This document shows positions 1-8,168 of a stretch of DNA of 64,000 nt, in pieces (within the stretch, counting starts at the first letter, position 1; every line of letters begins with the position of its first letter). Below the pieces are notes generated by a model that saw only the letters and a list, made by a program, of their open reading frames with translations, was not told the origin of the DNA and did not search any database. This stretch comes from Micrococcus sp. EYE_212. GTDB taxonomy: Bacteria; Actinomycetota; Actinomycetes; Actinomycetales; Micrococcaceae. The translations under genes and the position numbers were made by a program. The stretch covers positions 62,001 through 126,000 of the forward strand of contig NZ_JAHXOZ010000001.1 in assembly GCF_023147585.1 (NCBI RefSeq). The letters are read 5' to 3'.

Positions 1-364
1 CGATCAGGGTGTGGAGGAGCTCTCCCTTGTACGCCGCACCATGCCCCGTGGCGGCCACGCTGGTCACCCCGCGCAGCAGGAGGGGGTGGTGCGTGATGAC
101 GAGGTCGGCACCGGCCTCCACAGCCTCGTCCACCACCGTGCGCACGGGGTCCACGGCCCACAGGATGCGCCGCACAGGCGCCTCGGGTCGGCCGGCCACC
201 GGCCCCACGGCGTCCCAGGATTCGGCGAGGGAACGGGGCCAGAGCCGCTCGACGTGCTCGAGCACCTCCGCGAGCGTGGGCGCCGCGTCGTCCGCGGCCC
301 GCCGGTCGGGTCCGCGCCGCTCGCCGAAGAGGGGGCTGTGGGAAGCTGTGCGCTGACCGGTCAT
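1..364 (-). CDS. NIF3/DUF34 family metal-binding protein (3' end outside window)
   Basis: Reading leftward from an ATG at 364, the frame stays open to the window edge, giving the first 121 residues. The stretch LVITHHPLLLRGVTS at about residues 91-105 carries the paired His metal ligands and THHP signature of the NIF3/YbgI (DUF34) family, often annotated GTP cyclohydrolase I type 2. These are dinuclear-metal proteins whose physiological substrate is not settled. The N-terminal 30 residues are a variable, polar leader. A GTG at 382 in the same frame is an alternative start. The gene is divergent from msrA. The C-terminal half, with the remaining ligands, is not visible, so activity cannot be judged. 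Confidence 0.8.
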   Translation of the reverse strand, partial: MTGQRTASHSPLFGERRGPDRRAADDAAPTLAEVLEHVERLWPRSLAESWDAVGPVAGRPEAPVRRILWAVDPVRTVVDEAVEAGADLVITHHPLLLRGVTSVAATGHGAAYKGELLHTLI

Positions 365-434
365 GGGGTCATGATGGACCACCGCCGCCCCCTCCCGCAC
401 TCCCTCCCGCCCGCTCGAGTCGGCGGGCGCGGGA

Positions 435-1046
435 ATGAACCCGGAAGCGGGGTTGCTGTCTCCGGACATGACCGCGTTCGAATCGCCCTCGCCCGAGCCC
501 ACCGCCGCGCCCGCCGACCCCCGCGAGCTCACGCTGGCCGGAGGGTGCTTCTGGTGCCTCGACGCCGTGTACCGCCGCGTGCGGGGCGTCCTGGAGGTCG
601 AGTCCGGGTACACGGGAGGCCGCGTTCCCGCGCCGGACTACGCGGCCGTGTGCACCGGGACCACCGGCCATGCCGAGGCCGTGCGCGTGCGGTTCGACGC
701 CGCCGTCGTGCCCGCCGAGGTGATCATGGACCTCTTCTTCACGGGCCATGACCCGACCTCGCTGAACCGCCAGGGCCACGACGTCGGCACGCAGTACCGC
801 TCCGCGGTGTTCGCCCGCGACGAGGAGGAGGCCCGCTTCTACGAGCGCGAGGTCGCCCGCGCGCAGGAGAACTACGATCGCCCGATCGTCACCACCGTCG
901 AGCCCGCGGGTCCGTGGTTCCCCGCCGAGGACGTCCACCAGGACTTCTACACCCGTCGCCCCGGCAACGGCTACTGCCAGGTGGTCATCGACCCGAAGCT
1001 CGCGCGCGTCCGCCGACGCTACGCCGCGTGGCTCACCGAGGGCTGA
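435..1046 (+). CDS. msrA: Peptide-methionine (S)-S-oxide reductase
   Basis: MsrA reduces the S-epimer of methionine sulfoxide in proteins and repairs oxidative damage in the cytoplasm. The N-terminal catalytic motif GCFWC is present at about residues 36-40, with the nucleophilic Cys first, followed by SGYTGG and the conserved GHAEAV and TQYRS segments. At 203 residues the protein is of normal bacterial MsrA size. An internal ATG at 468 would remove 11 unconserved residues, and neither start has a strong Shine-Dalgarno, so the exact N-terminus is uncertain. Transcribed alone, with cysK starting 79 bases downstream from its own ribosome-binding site. Confidence 0.95.
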   Translation: MNPEAGLLSPDMTAFESPSPEPTAAPADPRELTLAGGCFWCLDAVYRRVRGVLEVESGYTGGRVPAPDYAAVCTGTTGHAEAVRVRFDAAVVPAEVIMDLFFTGHDPTSLNRQGHDVGTQYRSAVFARDEEEARFYEREVARAQENYDRPIVTTVEPAGPWFPAEDVHQDFYTRRPGNGYCQVVIDPKLARVRRRYAAWLTEG

Positions 1047-1063
1047 GTCCCGCTCCCCCGGCA

Positions 1064-1069
1064 TAGCCT
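1064..1069 (+). promoter_or_regulatory. Candidate -10 box for cysK (TAGCCT)
   Basis: TAGCCT fits the TAnnnT pattern of actinobacterial -10 boxes and lies 62 bases before the cysK start, directly ahead of a block of 10-bp tandem repeats. No convincing -35 element is visible 17-18 bases upstream. Confidence 0.35.
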
Positions 1070-1070
1070 G

Positions 1071-1110
1071 GTCCCGACCCGTCCCACCCCGTTCCACCCC
1101 GTTCCACCCA
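1071..1110 (+). repeat. Four tandem 10-bp repeats in the cysK leader
   Basis: Four consecutive 10-mers follow each other without spacing: GTCCCGACCC, GTCCCACCCC, GTTCCACCCC and GTTCCACCCA. They end just before the cysK Shine-Dalgarno (aggaggt, 1114-1120). The period is close to one helical turn. They could be an operator or simply a slipped-strand expansion; the sequence does not decide. Confidence 0.7.
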
Positions 1111-1125
1111 CTCAGGAGGTCCCCC

Positions 1126-2061
1126 ATGGCCCGCATCCTCGACGACATCACCCAGGCGGTCGGCAGCACGCCGCTCGTCCGTCTCAACCGGCTGACGGAG
1201 GGCCTGCCCGGCGACGTGGCCGTCAAGGTGGAGTTCTACAACCCGGCCAACTCGGTCAAGGACCGCATCGGCACCGCCATCGTGGACGCCGCCGAGGCGT
1301 CCGGCGCGCTGGCGCCCGGGGGGACCATCGTGGAGGGCACCTCCGGCAACACCGGCATCGCCCTGGCCATGGTGGGAGCCGCCCGCGGCTACCGTGTGAT
1401 CCTCACGATGCCCGAGACGATGTCCACGGAGCGACGCGTGATGCTCAAGGCCTTCGGCGCGGAGATCGTGCTCACCCCCGGCGCCGAGGGGATGCGCGGC
1501 GCCCTCGAGCGCGCGCAGGAGATCGTCCGCACCACCCCGAACTCCATCTGGGCCCAGCAGTTCGCCAACGAGGCCAACGTGCAGGCGCACTACACCGGCA
1601 CCGGCCCGGAGATCTGGGACGCCTCGGAGGGCGCGGTGGACGTGTTCGTCGCCGGCGTGGGCACGGGCGGCACCATCACCGGCGCCGGCCGCTACCTGCG
1701 CGAGCAGAAGTCGGACGTGAAGCTCATCGCGGTCGAGCCGGCCGACTCGCCCATCCTCTCCGGCGGCAAGGCCGGCCCCCACAAGATCCAGGGCATCGGC
1801 GCCAACTTCGTCCCGGAGATCCTGGACACCGAGCTGTACGACGAGGTGTACGCCGCCTCCTTCGAGGAGTCCCTCGAGGTCGCGCGCGAGCTGGGCCGCA
1901 AGGAGGGCATCCTCGGGGGCATCTCCACCGGCGCGATCGTCTCCGCCGCGCTGAAGGAGGCCGCCAAGCCGCAGAGCGAGGGCAAGCTGATCGTCGCGGT
2001 CGTGTGCGACTTCGGCGAGCGCTACATCTCCACGCCCCTGTTCGAGGACATCCGCGGCTGA
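1126..2061 (+). CDS. cysK: Cysteine synthase (O-acetylserine sulfhydrylase)
   Basis: CysK is a PLP enzyme that makes L-cysteine from O-acetylserine and sulfide. The PLP lysine is Lys45 in NSVKDRIG. The substrate loop TSGNTG lies at about residues 69-74, and GTGGT, which holds the PLP phosphate, lies at about 179-183. At 311 residues the length is standard for class A enzymes. An AGGAGG Shine-Dalgarno stands five bases before the ATG. cysE follows 61 bases later on the same strand and supplies O-acetylserine; CysK and CysE form the cysteine synthase complex in many bacteria, so co-transcription makes sense. Confidence 0.97.
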   Translation: MARILDDITQAVGSTPLVRLNRLTEGLPGDVAVKVEFYNPANSVKDRIGTAIVDAAEASGALAPGGTIVEGTSGNTGIALAMVGAARGYRVILTMPETMSTERRVMLKAFGAEIVLTPGAEGMRGALERAQEIVRTTPNSIWAQQFANEANVQAHYTGTGPEIWDASEGAVDVFVAGVGTGGTITGAGRYLREQKSDVKLIAVEPADSPILSGGKAGPHKIQGIGANFVPEILDTELYDEVYAASFEESLEVARELGRKEGILGGISTGAIVSAALKEAAKPQSEGKLIVAVVCDFGERYISTPLFEDIRG

Positions 2062-2122
2062 CCGCCGCCGCCCTCCTCTGCGCACGCACCCCGCTCCCCC
2101 GTCACCGAAAGGGCCTGACCCC

Positions 2123-2710
2123 TTGGGCTTCATCTCCCGCTTGAAGGAAGACATCGCCACCGTCCGCAGCCACGACCCGGCCGCGCGCGGCGATCTCGAG
2201 GTGGCCCTCGTGTACTCGGGGCTGCACGCCGTGTGGTCGCACCGCGTGGCCCACCGGATGTGGCGCCACGACCGCCTCAAGACGCCGGCTCGCGTGCTCT
2301 CCCAGGCGACGCGCGCCCTGACGGGGATCGAGATCCACCCGGGTGCGACCATCGGACGACGCTTCTTCGTCGACCACGGCATGGGCGTGGTCATCGGGGA
2401 GACCGCCGAGGTGGGCGACGACGTGATGCTCTACCACGGCGTCACCCTCGGCGGCCGCTCGCTCGAGAGGGTGAAGCGCCACCCCACCCTGCGCGACGGC
2501 GTGGTGGTCGGCGCGGGGGCGAAGATCCTCGGCCCCGTGGAGATCGGCGAGGGCACCGCGGTGGGCGCGAACGCCGTCGTCGTGAAGGACACCCCGGCGG
2601 ACGCCATCGCCACGGGCATCCCGGCCACGTACCGGCTGCGCTCGTGCAAGGAGGAGACGGTGCCCCTCGTGGACCCGGCCGAGTTCGTGGAGCCGGCCCT
2701 CTACATCTGA
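2123..2710 (+). CDS. cysE: Serine O-acetyltransferase
   Basis: CysE acetylates serine with acetyl-CoA, the first and normally feedback-regulated step of cysteine synthesis. The short 195-residue form starts [11 protein letters not shown], with an N-terminal helical part followed by a left-handed beta-helix of hexapeptide repeats from about residue 70. It contains the family markers [25 protein letters not shown] and HGVTLGG, with the catalytic His in DHG. The start is a TTG with a GAAAGGG-like site 10 or so bases upstream; no ATG or GTG preserves the conserved N-terminus. Downstream of cysK, and ends at a strong bidirectional hairpin. Confidence 0.95.
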   Translation: MGFISRLKEDIATVRSHDPAARGDLEVALVYSGLHAVWSHRVAHRMWRHDRLKTPARVLSQATRALTGIEIHPGATIGRRFFVDHGMGVVIGETAEVGDDVMLYHGVTLGGRSLERVKRHPTLRDGVVVGAGAKILGPVEIGEGTAVGANAVVVKDTPADAIATGIPATYRLRSCKEETVPLVDPAEFVEPALYI

Positions 2711-2724
2711 GCCCGCTCATGACG

Positions 2725-2759
2725 GCGCCCTGCACCCCCGGCTCGGGGGTGCAGGGCGC
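2725..2759. terminator. Bidirectional terminator between cysE and gnd
   Basis: Perfect 15-bp stem (GCGCCCTGCACCCCC and its complement) with a five-base loop between the convergent cysE and gnd genes. There is no T tract, which is usual at this GC content. Confidence 0.85.
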
Positions 2760-2782
2760 GGCCGATTCCGCGGCGTGACTCG

Positions 2783-4339
2783 TCAGGCCGTGGGGTCGCC
2801 CTCGGCGGGCTGCGGCATGACGACGGGCACGCCGTCGCCGTCCACCTCCGTGCGGTCCCCGGACCACAGGGTGTGGAACGAGCCCTCTCGGTCCGTGCGG
2901 CGGTAGGTGTGGGCGCCGAAGAAGTCGCGCTGGCCCTGGATGAGGGCGGCGGGCAGGCGGTCGGCGCGCAGGCCGTCGTAGTACGCGAGGGCGGAGGAGA
3001 AGACCGGCACGGGCACGCCGGCGGAGATCGCGGCGCCCACCACGCGGCGCCACGCGGGCAGCGCGTCGGCGATCGCGCGGGTGAACTCGGGGGCGAACAG
3101 CAGGTTCAGCGGCTGGCCCTCCGCGCGGGTGCCCGGCTCGGGGTGGCGGTCGGTGTCCCGGCCGCCGAACGCCGTCATGATGACGTCCAGCAGGTCGGCG
3201 CGGATGATGCAGCCGTCGCGCCACAGGGAGGCGATGGTGCCGAGGTCCAGCGACCAGCCGTACTCGGCCGCGGCGGCGGAGAGCATGTCCAGGCCCTGCG
3301 CGTAGGCCACGAGCTTGGAGGCGAAGAGCGCCTGGCGCACGTCCTCCACGAACTGCTCGCGGTCGGCGTCGGCCACGCCCGCGCCGTCGACGCCCGCCAC
3401 GAGGGTCTCGCGGGCGATCTCCCGGACCTCTCGCTGCGAGGAGAGCGAGCGGGCGAAGACCGACTCGGCGATCGCCGCGACGGGCGCGCCGACGTCGAGG
3501 CCCGAGATGGCGGTCCAGCGGCCGGTGCCCTTCTGGCCGGCCTCGTCCACGATCACATCGATCAGCGGGCGGCCCGTGGCGGCGTCGGTCTGGCGCAGCA
3601 CCTCGGCCGTGATCTCGATGAGGTAGGAGGACAGCTCGGTGCGGTTCCACGCGTCGAACACGGCGGCCTGCGCGGCGGGCTCGATGCCGGCCACGCGGCG
3701 CAGCAGGTCGTGGGCCTCGCCGATGACCTGCATGTCCGCGTACTCGATGCCGTTGTGGACCATCTTCACGTAGTGGCCGGCGCCGTCCGTGCCGACCCAG
3801 GCGCAGCAGGGCTCGCCGTCGTACTGGGCGGCGATCCGCTCCAGCATGGGGCCGACCGCGGCGTAGGACTCCTTCGGGCCGCCCGGCATGATGGCAGGCC
3901 CGTTCAGCGCGCCCTCCTCGCCGCCGGAGACCCCGACGCCGACGAAGTGCAGCCCCTGCGCGGCGAGCGCGGCCTCACGGCGGCGCGTGTCCTCGTAATG
4001 GGAGTTGCCGGCGTCGATGACGATGTCGCCCTCCTCCAGGAGGGGCACGAGCTGGTCGATGACCGCGTCGACGGGGGCGCCGGCCTTGACCATGATCAGC
4101 ACGCGGCGCGGCACGGCGAGGGAGGCGACGAGCTCTTCGAGCGAGCCCGTGGCCACGAACTCGCCCTCGTGGCCGTGCTCGGCCACGAGCTGGTCCGTCC
4201 GGCCGCGGCTGCGGTTGTGGAGGGCCACGGTGTAGCCGTTGCGCGCGAAGTTGCGGGCCAGGTTGGCCCCCATCACCGCGAGCCCGGTGACGCCGATGTC
4301 CGCGGTGCCGGCGAGGGCGGTGGTCGTCTGCTCGGTCAT
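2783..4339 (-). CDS. gnd: 6-phosphogluconate dehydrogenase (decarboxylating)
   Basis: Gnd oxidises and decarboxylates 6-phosphogluconate to ribulose 5-phosphate and makes NADPH in the oxidative pentose phosphate pathway. The N-terminal Rossmann motif GVTGLAVMGANLARN (about residues 16-30) is followed by HNRS, which fits NADP preference. The catalytic signature GHYVKMVHNGIEYADMQ lies near residue 200 and IKGTG-like QKGTGRWT near 270. At 518 residues it is of the long type, with an extended polar N-terminus. AGGAGG stands upstream of the ATG. Convergent with cysE and downstream of ppk2, from which a hairpin separates it. Confidence 0.97.
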   Translation of the reverse strand: MTEQTTTALAGTADIGVTGLAVMGANLARNFARNGYTVALHNRSRGRTDQLVAEHGHEGEFVATGSLEELVASLAVPRRVLIMVKAGAPVDAVIDQLVPLLEEGDIVIDAGNSHYEDTRRREAALAAQGLHFVGVGVSGGEEGALNGPAIMPGGPKESYAAVGPMLERIAAQYDGEPCCAWVGTDGAGHYVKMVHNGIEYADMQVIGEAHDLLRRVAGIEPAAQAAVFDAWNRTELSSYLIEITAEVLRQTDAATGRPLIDVIVDEAGQKGTGRWTAISGLDVGAPVAAIAESVFARSLSSQREVREIARETLVAGVDGAGVADADREQFVEDVRQALFASKLVAYAQGLDMLSAAAAEYGWSLDLGTIASLWRDGCIIRADLLDVIMTAFGGRDTDRHPEPGTRAEGQPLNLLFAPEFTRAIADALPAWRRVVGAAISAGVPVPVFSSALAYYDGLRADRLPAALIQGQRDFFGAHTYRRTDREGSFHTLWSGDRTEVDGDGVPVVMPQPAEGDPTA

Positions 4340-4373
4340 GCCTGAGGAGCCTCCTGTGCGGGGGTGGATGCGT

Positions 4374-4401
4374 GCGGGGGCGGAGTCCCGCCCGCCCCCG
4401 C
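4374..4401. terminator. Hairpin between ppk2 and gnd
   Basis: Perfect 10-bp stem GCGGGGGCGG/CCGCCCCCGC with an eight-base loop, placed after the ppk2 stop and before the gnd start on the minus strand. It probably ends ppk2 transcription. It overlaps the start of a gnd transcript predicted from the -10 box at 4403-4408. Confidence 0.65.
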
Positions 4402-4402
4402 C

Positions 4403-4408
4403 AGCCTA
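4403..4408 (-). promoter_or_regulatory. Candidate -10 box for gnd (TAGGCT)
   Basis: On the minus strand TAGGCT fits the TAnnnT pattern and is followed by a leader of about 57 bases to the gnd ATG. No clear -35 box is seen. Confidence 0.4.
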
Positions 4409-4419
4409 GCGGCCGAGGG

Positions 4420-5334
4420 TCAGTCCCCGACGGCGTCGCGGCCGCGGCGGATGATCAGCGGGTCCGGCTCACCCACGACCTCGTGGTCCTTGCCCTCGTA
4501 CTCGAACTGCGTGAGGAAGTAGCGCATGGCGTTGAGCCGGGCGCGCTTCTTGTCGTTCGAGCGGATGGAGATCCACGGGGCGTGGTCCGTGTCCGTGTGC
4601 AGGAACATCGCCTCCTTGGCGTCCGTGTAGGCCTCCCAGCGGTCCAGGGACTCGAGGTCCATGGGCGAGAGCTTCCACTGGCGGACGGGGTCGATCTGCC
4701 GGATCGCGAAGCGGGTGCGCTGCTCGGTCTGGGTCACGGAGAACCAGAACTTCGTGAGGTGGATGCCGTCGTCGACCAGCATCTTCTCGAACAGGGGCAC
4801 CTGGTTCATGAAGCGGCGGTACTGCTCGTCCGTGGAGAAGCCCATGACGCGCTCGACGCCGGCCCGGTTGTACCAGGAGCGGTCGAAGAGCACCATCTCG
4901 CCCACCGTGGGGAAGTGCTGGATGTAGCGCTGGAAGTACCACTGGCCCTGCTCGCGGTCCGAGGGCTTGTTGAGCGCGACGACCCGGGCCATGCGGGGGT
5001 TGAGGTGCTCCGTGAAGCGCTTGATGGTGCCGCCCTTGCCGGCGGCGTCCCGGCCCTCGAACACGAGGATGTGGCGCTGGCCCGTGTCCTCGGACCAGTA
5101 CTGCAGCTTCAGCAGCTCGATCTGGAGGCGGTACTTCTCCAGCTCGTACTCCTCGCGGGACATCCGCTCCTCGTACGGGTAGTCCTCCTTCCACGTCTCC
5201 ACGGCGCGGCCCTGGGGGTCGATCAGGTCCGGGTCGTTGGTGTGACCGTCGGTGACCGTGTAGCCGCCGTCCCGCAGCTTGTCGATGAACTCACGGAGGT
5301 TCTCGCGGGGGGCGTCGGGCTGCAGCAGCTCCAT
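4420..5334 (-). CDS. ppk2: Polyphosphate kinase 2
   Basis: PPK2 enzymes move phosphate between inorganic polyphosphate and nucleotides, usually making GTP or ATP from the diphosphate. The Walker A loop GRDAAGKGG is at residues 94-102, and the Walker B/lid stretch LFDRSWYNRAGVERVMGF begins at about 149 with Asp151. The N-terminal 90 residues include the family helix YELEKYRLQIELLKLQYW. The 304-residue length matches single-domain class I PPK2. The leader of about 80 bases contains a 24-base perfect palindrome. The gene is apparently monocistronic and does not by itself show whether synthesis or use of polyphosphate dominates. Confidence 0.95.
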   Translation of the reverse strand: MELLQPDAPRENLREFIDKLRDGGYTVTDGHTNDPDLIDPQGRAVETWKEDYPYEERMSREEYELEKYRLQIELLKLQYWSEDTGQRHILVFEGRDAAGKGGTIKRFTEHLNPRMARVVALNKPSDREQGQWYFQRYIQHFPTVGEMVLFDRSWYNRAGVERVMGFSTDEQYRRFMNQVPLFEKMLVDDGIHLTKFWFSVTQTEQRTRFAIRQIDPVRQWKLSPMDLESLDRWEAYTDAKEAMFLHTDTDHAPWISIRSNDKKRARLNAMRYFLTQFEYEGKDHEVVGEPDPLIIRRGRDAVGD

Positions 5335-5363
5335 GGGCCTTCTCCTTCGGTGGGGTGAGGTCG

Positions 5364-5387
5364 CGGAGCGGCGGCGCCGCCGCTCCG
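5364..5387. repeat. 24-base perfect palindrome in the ppk2 leader
   Basis: A 12-base arm (CGGAGCGGCGGC) is followed directly by its exact reverse complement with no spacer. It sits between the candidate ppk2 promoter and the start codon, so it could be a protein-binding site or an RNA hairpin affecting translation. Confidence 0.6.
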
Positions 5388-5427
5388 GGGCTCCGGCGCG
5401 GGGTTCGCGCGGACCGTTCTGGCTCCC

Positions 5428-5433
5428 ATTATG
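5428..5433 (-). promoter_or_regulatory. Candidate -10 box for ppk2 (CATAAT)
   Basis: CATAAT on the minus strand, 94 bases upstream of the ppk2 ATG, is one of the few AT-rich hexamers in this region. The -35 side is not recognisable. Confidence 0.4.
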
Positions 5434-5494
5434 GTCCGGGGCCCGGACACGGCCGTGGAGTGGGTCGTCCCGCGAGATGAACAGCCGGTGAACC

Positions 5495-5519
5495 CTGCCG
5501 CTCCGTCGAAGGGCGGCAG
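5495..5519 (-). terminator. Weak hairpin after the small unknown gene
   Basis: CTGCCGC pairs with GCGGCAG across an 11-base loop, 18 bases after the stop of the minus-strand gene that ends at 5538. A plausible but weak terminator. Confidence 0.35.
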
Positions 5520-5537
5520 CGTCCGGCCCGGGCAGGG

Positions 5538-6041
5538 TCAGCGCCGGCGCACGGCTCCGACGAGCTCGTCCACGGCCGCCACGGCGGCCCGAGCCGCGTC
5601 GACGTCCGCGAACTCGGCCACCGCATCGTCGTAGCGTGCGTGACCGGGGAGCTTGAGGCCGACGCTCGCACCGTCCACGGCGGGGAGGATCCAGAGCCGG
5701 GCCCGCGCGTCCACCTCGCGGCCCTGCGCGAGGTCATCCTCCTCGAAGTCCTTCTCATAGCCGGCCCACTCGACGCCGGGCCGGGCGGTGTCGGCGCCGT
5801 CGAGCACGTCCGTCCCGCCCATCCGCAGGTAGGTGACCGACTGCAGCAGGGCGTCCACCGTGCGCGCGGCGGCCCGCCCGGCGAGCTCGTCCTGGAAGAC
5901 GGCCAGGCGGCGCCAGCCGCCGTCGTCGTTGAGGAGCAGGAGCGTCTGCGCGGCCTCCGGTGCGCTCACGATGGCGAGATGGCGCGCGCGGCCCTGGGCG
6001 TCGGCGGGCAACTTCCAGAAACCGAGGGGCGTGGCGGACAT
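5538..6041 (-). CDS. Conserved hypothetical protein, 167 residues
   Basis: I do not recognise a family. The ATG at 6041 is preceded by GAAGAGG at suitable distance and the protein begins MSATPLGFWKLP. It is acidic, soluble-looking and without signal peptide or membrane segment. Alternating beta-like stretches (LAIVSAPEAAQTLLLLND, RLAVFQDELAG) and a central WAGYEKDFEEDD acidic patch suggest a compact alpha/beta fold. A TAGGGT -10 candidate at 6082-6087 suggests its own transcript. It lies between ppk2 and the divergent beta-propeller lipoprotein and shares no obvious pathway with either. Coding is supported by start, spacing and codon bias. Confidence 0.7.
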   Translation of the reverse strand: MSATPLGFWKLPADAQGRARHLAIVSAPEAAQTLLLLNDDGGWRRLAVFQDELAGRAAARTVDALLQSVTYLRMGGTDVLDGADTARPGVEWAGYEKDFEEDDLAQGREVDARARLWILPAVDGASVGLKLPGHARYDDAVAEFADVDAARAAVAAVDELVGAVRRR

Positions 6042-6081
6042 GGGGCACCTCTTCAGGGGGACGTGCGGGGTGGAGCCTCCC

Positions 6082-6087
6082 ACCCTA
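6082..6087 (-). promoter_or_regulatory. Candidate -10 box for the 5538-6041 gene (TAGGGT)
   Basis: TAGGGT on the minus strand is 40 bases ahead of the ATG at 6041. It fits the TAnnnT pattern seen before several other genes here; no -35 element is evident. Confidence 0.35.
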
Positions 6088-6259
6088 CGCGGACGACGGC
6101 GCCCCGGCGGGCGCCCCGGCGGCCGCCGCCATCGCCTGGCGCATCGTCCGCACCCGCGTGGGCCTGGAGCTCGGGACTGTCCTCCTGGGGCATGGTCCGA
6201 CCCTCCTGGAGGACGTGGCTCGGACCGAGACCCAGGGCACTTCGCCCCCGCCGTCGCGC

Positions 6260-6265
6260 TATGAT
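6260..6265 (+). promoter_or_regulatory. Candidate -10 box for the beta-propeller lipoprotein (TATGAT)
   Basis: TATGAT is the best -10 match in the divergent intergenic region and lies 63 bases before the ATG at 6329. A -35 box is not clear. Confidence 0.4.
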
Positions 6266-6328
6266 TGCGCTGTGTTCGGCGACGCCGTCGGACGTGCCGA
6301 TCGACCACCTCGCCCTTGGAGATCCCCC

Positions 6329-7717
6329 ATGCCTCGACTGCACCGCGCCCACGAGACTGCCGACATCGCCGCCGACGCTCGTGCGCCGCGCGGCGTCGAC
6401 GCCGCCCGCCCCCGAGCGCTGCGGCCCGCCGCCGCGCTGCTCACCGTGGGCCTGCTGCTCACCGGCTGCGCCGGCACGGACGGCGGGCAGACGGAGAACG
6501 GGCAGGGAGCCAGCGCCTCCGCCACCCAGGACGGCGGCTCCGGGAAGGGTGACGCCGGCGCAGCTGCCTCCACCCGTGGCCAGGCCAGTGAGGCGCAGGG
6601 CCAGGCCGAGGAGTCGGCCTCCGAAGATCCGGCCGACTTCCCGGCGTCCAACACCACCACGCTGACGCACGTGGAGACCATCAAGGACCCCGGCCTGTCG
6701 TCGAAGTCGGTGGTCTCCAACCAGCACGGGCTCGTGATCGCCAACAACATGATGTACCGGCACAACGTCATGCTCGTCGACACCCGGAGCCGCGAGGTGG
6801 TCCAGACCCTCGAGGACACCGTGGACACGGATGCGATGGGCATCGACGGTCTGTCCGGCGTGGTCAGCGGCTCCCCGGTGGAGGCAGCGTGGACCCAGGA
6901 CGGCCAGTACGCCTATGTCACCAACTACCAGCTGACCGGCGGGGTGGGCACGGGCACCAAGCCGGATGACAACTGCACCGCCGGCTCGGCGATCGCCCCC
7001 TCCCTGGTGTACCGGTACTCGGTGAAGGACAAGAAGTGGGACGCCGCCTACCGGGTGGGCCGGGTGCCCAAGTACGTGGCTCTGTCCCCCGACGATTCCC
7101 GCCTGCTGGTCGCCAACTGGTGCGACGCGACCCTGTCCGTCCTCAACACCGGGTCCGGGGAGACCGAGCACACCATCCCCCTGGACACCATGCCTCGCGG
7201 CACCGTCGTGCTGCCGGACAACAAGACCGCCTACGTCACCGCGATGTGGGCGGACAAGCTCTTCCGCGTGGACCTGGAGGCCGGCACCGCCGAGGTGGTC
7301 CTGCACACCGGCCCCCAGCCGCGCCACCTCACCCTGTCCCCGGACGGGAAGACCCTCTACATGACGGTCGCCGGCGCCGACCAGATCGTGAAGCTGGACG
7401 CAGCGACCGGCAAGGTCCTCGCCACGGCGTCGGCCGGGGATGAGCCGCGCTCCATGGACATCTCCGCGGACGGCACGGCGCTGTACGTCGTCAACTACGA
7501 GGCCTCCACGGTGACCAAGATCGATGCCGAGACCCTCGAGATCCTCGACACGAAGCCGGCCGGCGAGAACACCGTCGGCGTCACCTACGACGAGCCCACC
7601 GGCCAGGTCTGGGTGGCCAACTACGGCGGCACCCTCGACGTCTACGACGACACCGACGGCGTCGGCCCGGGTGCCGGCGGCTCCGCGCAGCCCTCGACCG
7701 ACACCGCAGGGAACTGA
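6329..7717 (+). CDS. YVTN/YncE-type beta-propeller lipoprotein
   Basis: A secreted, lipid-anchored protein of 462 residues. After an unusually long polar N-terminus, a hydrophobic stretch ends in the lipobox LLTGC with Cys47, followed by a Ser/Gly/Glu-rich linker to about residue 110. The rest is built of beta-propeller blades: AYVTNYQLTGG, RLLVANWCDATLSVLNT, TAYVTAMWADKLFRVD, TLYMTVAGADQIVKLDAATG and ALYVVNYEASTVTKIDAET. Such YVTN proteins are extracellular and often bind surface polymers or metals, but the ligand here is unknown. A GGAG site precedes the ATG. It ends at a strong terminator convergent with azlD. Confidence 0.85.
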   Translation: MPRLHRAHETADIAADARAPRGVDAARPRALRPAAALLTVGLLLTGCAGTDGGQTENGQGASASATQDGGSGKGDAGAAASTRGQASEAQGQAEESASEDPADFPASNTTTLTHVETIKDPGLSSKSVVSNQHGLVIANNMMYRHNVMLVDTRSREVVQTLEDTVDTDAMGIDGLSGVVSGSPVEAAWTQDGQYAYVTNYQLTGGVGTGTKPDDNCTAGSAIAPSLVYRYSVKDKKWDAAYRVGRVPKYVALSPDDSRLLVANWCDATLSVLNTGSGETEHTIPLDTMPRGTVVLPDNKTAYVTAMWADKLFRVDLEAGTAEVVLHTGPQPRHLTLSPDGKTLYMTVAGADQIVKLDAATGKVLATASAGDEPRSMDISADGTALYVVNYEASTVTKIDAETLEILDTKPAGENTVGVTYDEPTGQVWVANYGGTLDVYDDTDGVGPGAGGSAQPSTDTAGN

Positions 7718-7723
7718 CCGCGA

Positions 7724-7756
7724 CCCGGCCGGTCACACCGGAGAGGACCGGCCGGG
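7724..7756. terminator. Bidirectional terminator between the lipoprotein gene and azlD
   Basis: An 11-bp perfect stem, CCCGGCCGGTC/GACCGGCCGGG, with an 11-base loop lies between convergent genes. Confidence 0.8.
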
Positions 7757-7808
7757 CAGAGGCCTCCTTCGCCAGGCGACGTCGGCGGCGTCCCGTTCGG
7801 CGGGCGTC

Positions 7809-8168
7809 TCAGAGGGCCAGGTTCACGAGCAGCACGTAGGCCAGCGTCCCCGCCCCGATGGACAGCAGGGTGCGCCGCCCGCCGAGCAGGTGGACGAGCA
7901 CGGTCACGGCGCTCGCCGCGAGCGCGCAGCGGATGCGCGGCCAGTCGACCGGGTCGCCGGGGGCGAGGGCGGCGGAGTCGAGGATCATCACGACCGCGAG
8001 GATCGTCAGGATCCCGGCGGGCATCCACACGGCCAGGCGCGCCACGAGTCCGGACTCGCGAAGCGGGCGCAGCAGGGCGAACGGCAGGGCTCGCAGCAGG
8101 AAGGTCACGCCGCCGGACACCAGGGCCGCCGCCACGATGTACCCGGGGTGCACGGCCCCGTCGATCAT
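7809..8168 (-). CDS. azlD: AzlD-type branched-chain amino acid transport subunit
   Basis: A small (119-residue) membrane protein with four hydrophobic segments; the family motif TFLLRALPFALLRPLRESG falls near residues 21-39. AzlD pairs with AzlC as a two-component exporter of branched-chain amino acids; in Bacillus the pair confers azaleucine resistance, in Corynebacterium BrnFE exports Ile/Leu/Val. The ATG overlaps the azlC stop as ATGA, so translation is probably coupled. The gene is complete and ends before the bidirectional terminator. The actual substrate here is inferred from the family only. Confidence 0.9.
   Translation of the reverse strand: MIDGAVHPGYIVAAALVSGGVTFLLRALPFALLRPLRESGLVARLAVWMPAGILTILAVVMILDSAALAPGDPVDWPRIRCALAASAVTVLVHLLGGRRTLLSIGAGTLAYVLLVNLAL

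Noticed and set aside
6053-6193. Small minus-strand frame of 46 codons with AGGAGG eight bases before its ATG
   Set aside because: It is Arg/Gly-rich low complexity, contains the TAGGGT promoter candidate of the next gene and has no recognisable similarity. The good ribosome site alone is not enough.
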